NCBI RefSeq assembly: GCF_015319355.1
Contig: NZ_JADILU010000002.1
Coordinates: 62,001-126,000, forward strand
DNA length: 64,000 nt
Reading direction: 5' to 3'
DNA from: Psychroserpens luteus
GTDB lineage: Bacteria; Bacteroidota; Bacteroidia; Flavobacteriales; Flavobacteriaceae
Positions 15,546 through 23,652 of the stretch are shown one piece after another. The notes under the pieces are model-generated. The model was given only the letters and a program-made list of their open reading frames with translations, had not been told where the DNA came from and did no database searches. The stretch's first letter is position 1. Each line of letters opens with the position of its first letter. Position numbers and translations under genes: made by a program.

Positions 15546-15989
15546 TTAATCCAAACTCAAAATGGCAATAGTCTGTTTTTGATCTTTTGGTTGCTTCACT
15601 CGAACGTTAATTAATTTATAACCCCAAACGTCATCTACCTTATCTGCAATGATATCTAATTTGCCTCTTGCCTTTGATCCTACGATTCTTATTGAGGACT
15701 TAATGGTTTTATTATCATTTGAATAATTTACAGAACCTTCCAAAATAGCTAAGTTGTCAATGGGTTGTAGTTCTCCTAAAACTTTAGAAGCTTTATCATT
15801 GGCTTTTACTTTTTCAAACGCATTGTTGTATAAATCCTTTTCTGCATAAGCCTTAGAAATGTCTGTGGCAGCACCACCTAGTCCAGAAAATAAGAACATA
15901 AGTAATCCAAACATAATTACTGTACTTGGAATTAACCATTTCCAGTTGCGTTGCCACCAATTTTTATTCTGTATGATTATATTGTCCAT
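15546..15989 (-). CDS. Coa1-like cytochrome oxidase assembly family protein
   Basis: A 147-residue protein with one membrane helix near the N terminus (about 16-36, after WWQRNWKWLIP) and an exported domain of the Coa1 type, recognisable by the small polar segment AYAEKDLYNNAFEKVKAN and a strand-rich SIRIVGSKARGKLDI region. Coa1 family proteins are linked to cytochrome c oxidase assembly in mitochondria; the bacterial role is unproven. The DUF5686 gene ends its coding strand 4 bp upstream, so both are probably cotranscribed. Confidence 0.65.
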   Translation of the reverse strand: MDNIIIQNKNWWQRNWKWLIPSTVIMFGLLMFLFSGLGGAATDISKAYAEKDLYNNAFEKVKANDKASKVLGELQPIDNLAILEGSVNYSNDNKTIKSSIRIVGSKARGKLDIIADKVDDVWGYKLINVRVKQPKDQKQTIAILSLD

Positions 15990-15993
15990 TATT

Positions 15994-18453
15994 TTAGAAA
16001 AACTTCAAGCCAAATAAAATAGCATCGCTTTGAAAACCGCTTTGATACGAACGCACATAATCTAATCTTAAAAATCTAAATTTTCCCCAACCAATGTTAT
16101 CTAAACCAATAGTGTATTCTTGATATGGTTTGTTGTCTGGAGTTGCTAATGCATGTGCTCCAACTACCAAATTAAAGTTGAGCTTTTTTAGTAATGGCAC
16201 TTTTCCGAGGAGAAAACCATTAAAATCATGTTCGGCATGCATCTCTAAATAAGAGTCATTTGTACTTGCTGCATAATAAGGTAAATTATTAAAAACGTTG
16301 AGGTATGAGCCAGCACCAATTTGTGTTTGATTGCCATTAAAATGTTGGTAATCAACAAAAGCAATATCATCTCCATTAAAAAATTTACCTGCTTTTATGT
16401 TGTAATCAAAACGACCTTTATCTGCAATATTTAAGCCTTGCGATACACGAATTTTTACTTGGTCAAAATTATAATCATCAACCGATGATGAGAATCCTTT
16501 TTCATAACCAATATTTAACGTTGGATATTTTCCGCTTGGAATATTATATTTTCCATCAGGATAGCTTAAATAATCTTGAGCAAAATTGATTCGTGCATCA
16601 ACTGCGAATTTCATAATGTTATGCGTTGCAAAAGGAGCAATACCGTAAGCAGTTTCATCTAATGGATTGTTACTGGTGTATTCTCTGTCACCTTTAGGAT
16701 ACCAAGCTTGATCTGTGGTATTAAAAAGTGCTTTTCGTCGTTGATAGCTTAAACTAGTGTTGAGTCTAAAGCCATTAAAAAGTTCGTTAGAGTAGGAGGC
16801 TTGAGCATAACTGTTTTCGTAAATCTTCATGAAATTTTGTTCAGAAAACATAGAAAATGCAGTATTCATTAGTTTAGAAATTGGCTGACTAGAATTAAAT
16901 TGTTGTGTTGTCACACCTCCAGAAACCGTTAAATAAGGTCTGCTTTTATTGTTGAATTTATACGTTGCGTAAAGTGTTCCTCGTAAACGGTCATCACTAA
17001 ATCCGTAGTTGATATTTCCACCAACGGACAAAAATCGCTCATAATCATCATAATTTTTTCTATAATAAGCACCAACATTAGCATTCCAGCCTTGTACGGT
17101 ATTAAAGCTAATAGCTTCAATTGGAGAGGTAATGCCTGCGCTCCAATTTTCATAGGTATTGGTGTAATTATAGCCTCCAATGATATCGCCTAGCTTAAAT
17201 TTATTTCTAACCGTATCTACAGAATCTTTATACACTTTAGAATCCTTTACAAGTTGAATACTGTCTTTTTTTATGTAATCTGTAATTTCTTCGGTGGTTA
17301 ATGGAACAGGTCTGGTTATGTTCCAAAATGTGGAATCTTTTTTATTTGCCTCATCTGCAAAAGACACAATTTCTCTAGAAAAATCTTTCCTTGTTAAACC
17401 AGGATTAAATTCGTAATTACTAAAAACAGCTGTGAAACGACCATCTCCTTTTATTCCGAAGAGACCATATTTGAAATCAATATTTTGAGAAATTTTAGCC
17501 CAAATTTGATCGTTTTCTGAGAACGAATAATTTTGAGTAATGGTGATTTTATCAACTCCAAAAAGTTTTGCTTGCGTTCCTGTGATGTCTAATTCTGAAG
17601 CATAAATCGTCCATTGATCCTCAACAATGTATATATAACCTTCAAAAACAGGATCATTTTCTCGTTTAGGTGTTGCTTTAATTTTGTTGATGAGGTTGCC
17701 TCTGTCATCATAAAATATACCTTCTAATTTATAGCGATAATATCCAAATGCATTGTTGGCAATAGGTGAGATAATTTGGTTACCAAGTTCAATGGTGTTT
17801 TCATATAAATCAAATTCTACATCAATGGCATTATTAAAACTAAAGCCTTTGCTGTCTCCACTTACTTTTGAGGCTAGGATTTTTTCTTTTAGTTTATTTG
17901 GTCTTAGGAATTCTAGTTTAGAAACCGTTTCCGAAAGATAAATCACACCACTTCTGGTTGAATCTAGTCCGTCAATTTCTATCTCTTCACCCAAAATCTT
18001 TTTTGGAGCGTCTTTAATTCTAATTAATCCTCGTGAGTAAAAATCTGCTTTGTAGCTATTGATTTTTTCAAGGTTTTCTTTTCGTTTAGCAATTGCTGCA
18101 CGAATAATTATGTTAGCTGGATTTTCTTCGGAATTAATTACAACCTCATTCAATGACACTTCCTCTTCAACAAGAACAGCATCTAATACAAACGGAAAAG
18201 ATTGAATGTCTACATTTTTTTTAACCGTTTTATAACCCAAATACTGAAAAACAATAGTGTGATTTTTAATTTCGGTGACATTGAGTTCGTAGTTACCATC
18301 TTCGTTACTGGTTGTTCCTGTATATGTGTTTTCTAGATAAATGTTTACGAATGGTAACGGTTGATTTTTGTCATCTGTAACGGTTCCTTTAATTTGTGCA
18401 AATGAAACGAATGCGCATAAAAGTGTAAACGTTGTGAGTAGTTTTGTTTTCAT
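15994..18453 (-). CDS. DUF5686 outer-membrane protein with CarboxypepD-like plug domain
   Basis: An 819-residue exported protein. A signal peptide (LLTTFTLLCAFVSFAQ) precedes a CarboxypepD_reg-like beta sandwich (about 20-105: IKGTVTDDKNQPLPFVNIYL, then GTTSNEDGNYELNV). The rest matches the DUF5686 pattern, with repeated amphipathic beta segments and an aromatic C-terminal residue (GLKFF) as in outer-membrane beta barrels. Such proteins are abundant in Bacteroidetes; transport or surface roles are assumed, not shown. Long A+T-rich upstream region of 265 bp with a 20-bp palindrome. Confidence 0.82.
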   Translation of the reverse strand: MKTKLLTTFTLLCAFVSFAQIKGTVTDDKNQPLPFVNIYLENTYTGTTSNEDGNYELNVTEIKNHTIVFQYLGYKTVKKNVDIQSFPFVLDAVLVEEEVSLNEVVINSEENPANIIIRAAIAKRKENLEKINSYKADFYSRGLIRIKDAPKKILGEEIEIDGLDSTRSGVIYLSETVSKLEFLRPNKLKEKILASKVSGDSKGFSFNNAIDVEFDLYENTIELGNQIISPIANNAFGYYRYKLEGIFYDDRGNLINKIKATPKRENDPVFEGYIYIVEDQWTIYASELDITGTQAKLFGVDKITITQNYSFSENDQIWAKISQNIDFKYGLFGIKGDGRFTAVFSNYEFNPGLTRKDFSREIVSFADEANKKDSTFWNITRPVPLTTEEITDYIKKDSIQLVKDSKVYKDSVDTVRNKFKLGDIIGGYNYTNTYENWSAGITSPIEAISFNTVQGWNANVGAYYRKNYDDYERFLSVGGNINYGFSDDRLRGTLYATYKFNNKSRPYLTVSGGVTTQQFNSSQPISKLMNTAFSMFSEQNFMKIYENSYAQASYSNELFNGFRLNTSLSYQRRKALFNTTDQAWYPKGDREYTSNNPLDETAYGIAPFATHNIMKFAVDARINFAQDYLSYPDGKYNIPSGKYPTLNIGYEKGFSSSVDDYNFDQVKIRVSQGLNIADKGRFDYNIKAGKFFNGDDIAFVDYQHFNGNQTQIGAGSYLNVFNNLPYYAASTNDSYLEMHAEHDFNGFLLGKVPLLKKLNFNLVVGAHALATPDNKPYQEYTIGLDNIGWGKFRFLRLDYVRSYQSGFQSDAILFGLKFF

Positions 18454-18622
18454 GTGTTAGAGTTTGTTTTTTTAACGGTCACATGTATTTCGCTATTAAT
18501 CATTGTATAAATTGATAACGATTTTAACATGATTGTGTCATAAATGTTGATAGAGTTGATTGATGGTTTTTATTATATAGACGCACTTTTTTATAAAAAG
18601 ATTGCCTAGAGATGTCAAACTT

Positions 18623-18642
18623 AGACATTTAATTAAATGTCT
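18623..18642. promoter_or_regulatory. 20-bp perfect palindrome, possible operator or terminator
   Basis: AGACATTTAATTAAATGTCT is a perfect palindrome followed by TTTGTT. It lies in the 265-bp gap between the end of smpB and the start of the DUF5686 gene. It could be a terminator stem for plus-strand transcription or a protein-binding site; the sequence alone does not decide. The rest of the gap shows no gene. Confidence 0.35.
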
Positions 18643-18718
18643 TTTGTTAAACAATCATAAATAAAACGAATAGTTTTGTTAAATATTTTCTTACAAGATT
18701 TAGAATGTAAGAGGAGTG

Positions 18719-19177
18719 TTACTTGTAGATTTTCTTAATGCGATCTAGATTTTTCTTATTGTCACGATCTTTGATGACCTCACGTTTGTCAAAGAGTTTT
18801 TTACCTTTTCCCAAAGCGATATCAAGTTTTGCTAATCCTTTTTCGTTAACAAATAATCGTAGTGGAACAATTGCATTTCCTTTAACATTAACTTCTTTCT
18901 CAAGTTTTTTAAGTTCTCTTTTGTTGAGTAGGAGTTTACGTTCTGCTTTTGGTTTGTGATTGTAGTAGTTACCAAAAACATATTCTTGAATGGTCATATT
19001 GATGACAAAAAGCTCTCCACGATCATTAAATTCACAAAAACCTTCGGCAATAGAAGCTTTACTATCTCTAATAGATTTGATTTCGGTTCCAGTAAGCACA
19101 ATACCAGCAGTATAAGTATCGAGAATCTCGTACTCAAACTTTGCTTTCTTGTTCTTTATGTTTACCGGTTTTTGCAT
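18719..19177 (-). CDS. smpB: SsrA-binding protein SmpB
   Basis: A 152-residue RNA-binding protein that carries tmRNA to stalled ribosomes in trans-translation. Family hallmarks are NKKAKFEYEILDTYTAGIVLTGTEIKSIR, a GEL-containing strand, LLLNKRELKKLEK and the C-terminal basic tail KKLFDKREVIKDRD...RIKKIYK that inserts into the mRNA channel. The ATG at 19177 (MQKPVNIK) fits homologues; an upstream in-frame ATG at 19186 would add three residues. The tmRNA gene itself is not in the window. Confidence 0.95.
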   Translation of the reverse strand: MQKPVNIKNKKAKFEYEILDTYTAGIVLTGTEIKSIRDSKASIAEGFCEFNDRGELFVINMTIQEYVFGNYYNHKPKAERKLLLNKRELKKLEKEVNVKGNAIVPLRLFVNEKGLAKLDIALGKGKKLFDKREVIKDRDNKKNLDRIKKIYK

Positions 19178-19260
19178 ATGAAACAAAGGTAAATAAATTT
19201 AATATTTTTGTATGTTATTAATGAACTTGTTTTCCGACTTAGGTTAAAAATACTCTACAC

Positions 19261-20040
19261 ATGAAATATCTATTATCTATAATTCTTTCTGTTTTTTTAC
19301 TGAATTGCAAAAATGTGAAGCAAGATGTTTCCGAAGAAAAACAAACTGCGCAATCTATTATTGATAGTTCGATTACCATTTCTGGTGGAGATAAATTTGA
19401 TACTTCTACTATAGAATTTGATTTTAGAGATAAGCATTATCTGGCATATAGAAATAAGGAAACGTTTAATTTAGAGCGTCGTTATGAAGATGCTAGTGCT
19501 CAATATTTTGACACTATTTCTAATATTAAAGATGTTGTTAATAATAAAGGATTTCAGCGTTTTGTGAATGATTTTCCTATGGCAGTTCCAGATTCTATGG
19601 CTGTGAAATATTCAGCTTCTGTGAATTCTGTGCATTATTTTTCGGTATTACCTTACGGTCTAAATGATAATGCAGTTATCAAAACGTTGTTGGAAGACGT
19701 TTCAGTAAAAAATAAAAAATATTATACTATAAAAGTGACGTTTAATCAAGATGGAGGAGGAGAAGATTTTGAAGATGTTTTTATATATTGGATAAACCAA
19801 AAGACTAATAAAGTTGATTATTTAGCATACTCTTATAATGAAATTGATGGTAAAGGGATTCGTTTTAGAGAAGCTTATAATGAACGTTATGTTGAAGGTA
19901 TACGATTTGTAGACTATAATAATTACAAACCAAAAGACGCTTCTATCTCATTAACAGATTTGCCTCAGTTATTTGAAAACGGAAAACTTAACTTGCTCTC
20001 TAAAATAGAGTTGGAGAATATTGCAGTTAAACTTAATTAA
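19261..20040 (+). CDS. Lipoprotein, DUF6503-like
   Basis: A 259-residue lipoprotein with signal LLSIILSVFLLNCKN (lipidated Cys near 16). The mature part begins with an ISGGDKFDTSTIEFDFRDKHY block and has VTFNQDGGGEDFEDVFIYWINQKTNKVDYLAY, a pattern of strands seen in the outer-membrane-lipoprotein-sorting-like DUF6503 group (tentative). Its last 8 bp overlap the convergent histidine-phosphatase gene. Role unknown. Confidence 0.7.
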   Translation: MKYLLSIILSVFLLNCKNVKQDVSEEKQTAQSIIDSSITISGGDKFDTSTIEFDFRDKHYLAYRNKETFNLERRYEDASAQYFDTISNIKDVVNNKGFQRFVNDFPMAVPDSMAVKYSASVNSVHYFSVLPYGLNDNAVIKTLLEDVSVKNKKYYTIKVTFNQDGGGEDFEDVFIYWINQKTNKVDYLAYSYNEIDGKGIRFREAYNERYVEGIRFVDYNNYKPKDASISLTDLPQLFENGKLNLLSKIELENIAVKLN

Positions 20041-20560
20041 TAGAGAGTACTTGGTCTGTAGTTTTATCTCCAGAAACCGTTACAATAAACAATTGGCTAT
20101 TGTCATTATCATTAATATCCTCATATTTTTTTTCGCCTAAAACCATATTGACAAATGCTGGAGTTGTATTGCTATGACCAACAACTAGAACTATTTTTCC
20201 CTTGGTGGCTTTTGCAAAATCTTCGGAATATGATGTACTAGGATCATAATCTAAAATCTTTAATTTTTTCTTTTTGGCTGTAGGCTGAGCAGTTTGCTGA
20301 GTGCGATTGTAATTGGTAGAATAAATAGCATCTAATTTAATGTTCTCAAAATATTTTGACCATCCATCGGCACGTTTTAGTCCTAATTGATTCAAATTTG
20401 GATTTTTATTAGTAGCGTCTGTTCTATCCTTTTCAGCATGACGTATAAAATAATACGTTGTCATTTCAGTATCCTTATTGTCTTTGTTATTTTTTTTGCC
20501 TTCATTACAAGATAGGAAGGTTAGTGTAATAACTAAAAGGAATGTAAATAGTGATTTCAT
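20033..20560 (-). CDS. Histidine-phosphatase (phosphoglycerate mutase-like) lipoprotein
   Basis: A 175-residue exported member of the histidine phosphatase superfamily. The lipoprotein signal is LVITLTFLSCNEG. The catalytic RHA motif is in YYFIRHAEKDRTD near residue 40, with a second conserved His in VLVVGHSNTTPAFV. The branch is the short SixA-like one; a substrate cannot be assigned. It ends inside the last codons of the convergent plus-strand lipoprotein gene. Confidence 0.85.
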   Translation of the reverse strand: MKSLFTFLLVITLTFLSCNEGKKNNKDNKDTEMTTYYFIRHAEKDRTDATNKNPNLNQLGLKRADGWSKYFENIKLDAIYSTNYNRTQQTAQPTAKKKKLKILDYDPSTSYSEDFAKATKGKIVLVVGHSNTTPAFVNMVLGEKKYEDINDNDNSQLFIVTVSGDKTTDQVLSIN

Positions 20561-20628
20561 ATTTTAAGAATTTGATATTCTCAAATATAAAGACTCTTTA
20601 TTAAAATTTTAATAAAGACGGGTTAAAG

Positions 20629-21291
20629 TTAATAGTCAGCATGAGATAATGCACCGTTTGAAATGGCAACACCTTTTGAAGTACCTATACGATCTACACC
20701 AATATCGATGTATTTTTTAGCAGTTTCGTAATCACCAATACCACCAGATGCTTTTATTTTACAATGATTTCTCACGCTTTTTCTTATAATCTTAACAGCA
20801 GTAAGCGTTGCTCCACTTTTTGTGAATCCTGTAGATGTTTTGATAAAATCTACTTTAGCATCTAAACAAATTTCACAAGCTTTTACGATTCCGTTTTTTG
20901 AGAGCTCACTAATTTCTAAAATAACTTTTAAGGGTGTTTTGCCAATAGCAGTTTTAACTTCTTTAATATCTTTAAAAACCTCAACGTAGTTTTTACTTTT
21001 AAAAAAACCAAGATTCATAACCATGTCTATCTCATGAGCTCCATCGTTAATCGCTTGTTTTGCTTCAAAAACTTTAGATGGAGTTGATGTTGCTCCAAGT
21101 GGAAAACCAACAACAGTACATATTTTAACGTTAGAACCTTTTAGCAATTGTTTTGCTAAAGGTACATAGCAGCTATTTATGCACACGGAATAGAATCTAT
21201 GCTCCTTTGCTTCATTGCAATGGTCAATAATATCACGTTCAGTTGCAGTGGCTTTAAGAAGTGTATGGTCAATATATGAGTTAATATTCAT
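20629..21291 (-). CDS. deoC: Deoxyribose-phosphate aldolase
   Basis: A 220-residue class I aldolase that splits 2-deoxyribose-5-phosphate into glyceraldehyde-3-phosphate and acetaldehyde. IDHTLLKATAT, VCTVVGFPLG-type (CTVVGFPLGATS) and EIDMVMNLG blocks are typical; the Schiff-base Lys is in DFIKTSTGF, and the proton-relay Lys is in KASGGIGDY. It stands alone in the deoxynucleoside salvage pathway here, with no deo operon partners nearby. Confidence 0.94.
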   Translation of the reverse strand: MNINSYIDHTLLKATATERDIIDHCNEAKEHRFYSVCINSCYVPLAKQLLKGSNVKICTVVGFPLGATSTPSKVFEAKQAINDGAHEIDMVMNLGFFKSKNYVEVFKDIKEVKTAIGKTPLKVILEISELSKNGIVKACEICLDAKVDFIKTSTGFTKSGATLTAVKIIRKSVRNHCKIKASGGIGDYETAKKYIDIGVDRIGTSKGVAISNGALSHADY

Positions 21292-21471
21292 ATTTAAGTA
21301 GGTGAATTATTGTCGAGTCTTGATTTGAAGAAGAATCAACAGGCTTGTGAAAAATTGTAAATTTGGGAATTAATAGCAAGTCAAAGTTAGTAATAAAATC
21401 TAATAATCATAACCTTAATTACTAAAGTTTTATTGCATAAACTATGAGTTTTTAACATGTTTTCAACAAAA

Positions 21472-21492
21472 AAGCCTCTCAATGAGAGGCTT
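21472..21492 (-). terminator. Intrinsic terminator after the TraB/GumN gene
   Basis: AAGCCTCTC (21472-21480) pairs with GAGAGGCTT (21484-21492) around a 3-base loop; the minus strand continues with T residues. It lies 21 bp beyond the stop of the TraB/GumN gene. Confidence 0.85.
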
Positions 21493-21512
21493 ATATTTTT
21501 CAAAAGAGTGTT

Positions 21513-22373
21513 TTAATTTACATATTTAACAGTATAACCAGCTTTTCTAAGCAATTTTATCACGCCATTATCGCCTGCAAGGTGTGCAGCACCCACACCA
21601 AAGAAGGTTGGTTGTTGCTTTGCATGGTCTCCAATTTTAGTAATCCAGTTCTTATTTCGGTTATCTAGCATTTTGTCTTTATGCTTTGTTGTGCTTAGAT
21701 TTTTATCTTCATCCATCATTGTAATCATACCTTCTATATCTTCGTTATTGTATAATTCCATCAACTTTTGAAATGATTCTTTATCATAAGCTAGATTGTC
21801 TTTTGCAGAACGTAATAAATCTGTAGCCTGATCTTCATAAGGAATCTCATCAAATACATTGAGTTGCTCTTCAATAGTTTCTAAACCTAAAACCTCTTCT
21901 TCTTGTGAGTGCGCTACTTTCATCAATGCTTCTTCATATGATTGTACAGGACAACCTAGTAATTTAGGATAAAACATAGCTGTTATGAAAAAAGGTTTGA
22001 TGTTACCCATCGCATCAAGTGGCATTCCCATTTGTTCTTTTACAAATTTTGAAATTGTAATATACTCTTCCTCAGTAACAAGATCTTTAATCGTTTTTCC
22101 TTCTTTCATATACATCCCTTTCATCATGGTCATTTGCATTGAAGGATCATCCATATCAATTTCTAAAACAAGAAGTTTAGTGTCATCCAGCGCTTTTAGA
22201 ACATCTTCATCTAAAGAAGCATCGCAAGTCATGTGTATGGTTCCATATAAATAAGAAGACTCTGTTAGCCCATTACCAGAGATTTCCCAAAGCAATGATT
22301 TTTCTAGTTCTTGAGCTTGAAGTGCAACAAAACTAAATAAGGCTGTTGCGAGTGTAAAAAGAATTTTTTTCAT
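21513..22373 (-). CDS. TraB/GumN family protein, exported
   Basis: About 286 residues from ATG 22373; a longer frame to 22478 exists but would put 35 residues before a clear signal peptide (MKKILFTLATALFSFVALQAQ), so the shorter start is chosen. The family signature is present at both ends: SSYLYGTIHMTCD near the start and FFGVGAAHLAGDNGVIKLL near the end (the G-x-x-H motifs of Tiki/TraB-like metalloproteases). In bacteria the function is unproven. A terminator follows. Confidence 0.88.
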   Translation of the reverse strand: MKKILFTLATALFSFVALQAQELEKSLLWEISGNGLTESSYLYGTIHMTCDASLDEDVLKALDDTKLLVLEIDMDDPSMQMTMMKGMYMKEGKTIKDLVTEEEYITISKFVKEQMGMPLDAMGNIKPFFITAMFYPKLLGCPVQSYEEALMKVAHSQEEEVLGLETIEEQLNVFDEIPYEDQATDLLRSAKDNLAYDKESFQKLMELYNNEDIEGMITMMDEDKNLSTTKHKDKMLDNRNKNWITKIGDHAKQQPTFFGVGAAHLAGDNGVIKLLRKAGYTVKYVN

Positions 22374-22428
22374 AATTATCATATTAGATTCAATAATAAG
22401 TACTAATTTATTCTGAAATGTTACATAA

Positions 22429-22920
22429 TTAATCAATTTGTGCTTTAGTTTTTTTGAATTGTGAGATTCGTTCTTCAAAATTTATAGCATCTACAGGATT
22501 AACGATAGACTCAAAAAGACTTACTAATTCATCGGTATGTGTCTCACGAGATTGCTTTAATAAATTAAAATGCACAAAACCACACCAAATTACTGCCTTT
22601 AACTGTGATTTGTCTTCATTATACATGCGCATTTCTACTTTTAAGTGACTAGCATCATGATAAATTAATTGAGATTCAATGGTAATCGTTTCCATTAAAA
22701 ACGCTGGTTTTAAATATGCAATTTGGTTACTGCTGGATACCCAACTCACACCTTTAACTTTTGCCATTTTGTAGATGTCTATATTGTAATGCTCTATCAA
22801 TTGGTCTTCACGATGATTCATGAAATAATTAATATAACTTCCATTATTTAAATGATTGAAAGGATCACAATCTTGAAATCTTATTTTTGTTTTACTGCTA
22901 ACAATTTTTGGTAATTCCAT
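22429..22920 (-). CDS. Acyl-CoA thioesterase, hotdog fold
   Basis: A 163-residue 4HBT-type thioesterase. The family catalytic region is FQDCDPFNHLNNGSYINYFM, with the active-site Asp at the D-P-F-N-H motif, and the long hotdog helix follows. Acyl chain preference unknown. Its start lies 14 bases downstream of a palindromic operator that is duplicated upstream of the adjacent TetR gene, implying direct control by that regulator. Confidence 0.88.
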   Translation of the reverse strand: MELPKIVSSKTKIRFQDCDPFNHLNNGSYINYFMNHREDQLIEHYNIDIYKMAKVKGVSWVSSSNQIAYLKPAFLMETITIESQLIYHDASHLKVEMRMYNEDKSQLKAVIWCGFVHFNLLKQSRETHTDELVSLFESIVNPVDAINFEERISQFKKTKAQID

Positions 22921-22933
22921 ATATGATGTTTTA

Positions 22934-22953
22934 AATATACCAATTGGTATATT
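22934..22953 (-). promoter_or_regulatory. Palindromic TetR operator upstream of the thioesterase
   Basis: The perfect 16-bp core TATACCAATTGGTATA (22936-22951), with one more complementary base pair twice on each side, occurs between the TetR stop and the thioesterase start. The identical core recurs at 23586-23601. TetR proteins bind such palindromes as dimers; binding by the adjacent TetR is inference. Confidence 0.8.
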
Positions 22954-22969
22954 GTTAATTAAATTTTTT

Positions 22970-23566
22970 TTATGCTTTTAATTCATTATGAATCATTTGG
23001 TCAATTTGGTTCATAGTATCTTTTAAATAAAATTCGTCATCCATTGTGTAGGTCATAAACACAGCACCTTGTATCATAGTATCTAAACGCTTTGCATATT
23101 GCATGGCATTAATTTCTGCGGAAATTTCTCCAACTTCAATTCCTTGCTCAATAATACTAGCCACTTGATCTTGAATTTTTTCAATAATAATTTTTACATT
23201 TTTGAGCAGAAGTGTGTTTTGATTATTAGCATCTACACCAATATTTAAAACAGGACAACCACCTAATTGCTTACTGTAATCGTAATAATTGCGATAAAAA
23301 TCTGTAATTAAAAAAAGTTTCTGTATTGGAGAATCACTTAATTCTAAATGATTTGAAATGCGTGTCATAAGTTTTTTGACAGTAAACTTAAATGATGAAA
23401 TAGCTAAAGCTTCTTTGTTTTTAAAGTTTCCGTAGATAGCACCTTTAGTTAAACCTGTGGCATTAGTAATATCACTCATACTCGTTGCTGCATAACCGTT
23501 TTGATTAAAAATAGGTGCAACGGTTTCTAAAATATGAAGCTTTGTAAGTTCTGCTTTTGTTTGCAT
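22970..23566 (-). CDS. TetR family transcriptional regulator
   Basis: About 198 residues from ATG 23566 (MQTKAELTKLHILE), preferred over a frame extension to 23593 because it matches the normal TetR start. The HTH is SMSDITNATGLTKGAIYGNFKNKEALA (about 27-55). The C-terminal ligand domain (CPVLNIGVDANNQNT) is of the AcrR/TetR_C type. Autoregulation is implied by an operator copy 17 bp upstream of its start. Neighbouring thioesterase and malate:quinone oxidoreductase genes are the likely targets. Confidence 0.9.
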   Translation of the reverse strand: MQTKAELTKLHILETVAPIFNQNGYAATSMSDITNATGLTKGAIYGNFKNKEALAISSFKFTVKKLMTRISNHLELSDSPIQKLFLITDFYRNYYDYSKQLGGCPVLNIGVDANNQNTLLLKNVKIIIEKIQDQVASIIEQGIEVGEISAEINAMQYAKRLDTMIQGAVFMTYTMDDEFYLKDTMNQIDQMIHNELKA

Positions 23567-23582
23567 AACACAAATGTATATA

Positions 23583-23604
23583 AAATATACCAATTGGTAT
23601 ATTT
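23583..23604. promoter_or_regulatory. Palindromic TetR operator between tetR and mqo
   Basis: The same 16-bp core TATACCAATTGGTATA (23586-23601), here extended to a 22-bp palindrome, lies between divergent tetR and mqo. On the tetR side a TACATTTG (-7-like) box, 23571-23578, sits between operator and start codon, so a bound repressor would cover the promoter upstream part. Confidence 0.82.
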
Positions 23605-23652
23605 AAATTCAAATGATTCTCATTTTACTTATTTATATTTATAAAAAAAAGT

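Noticed and set aside
19184-19191. TACCTTTG box as the smpB promoter
   Set aside because: It is only 7 bp from the preferred smpB start, which would make the mRNA leaderless, and no TTG box is at the right spacing.
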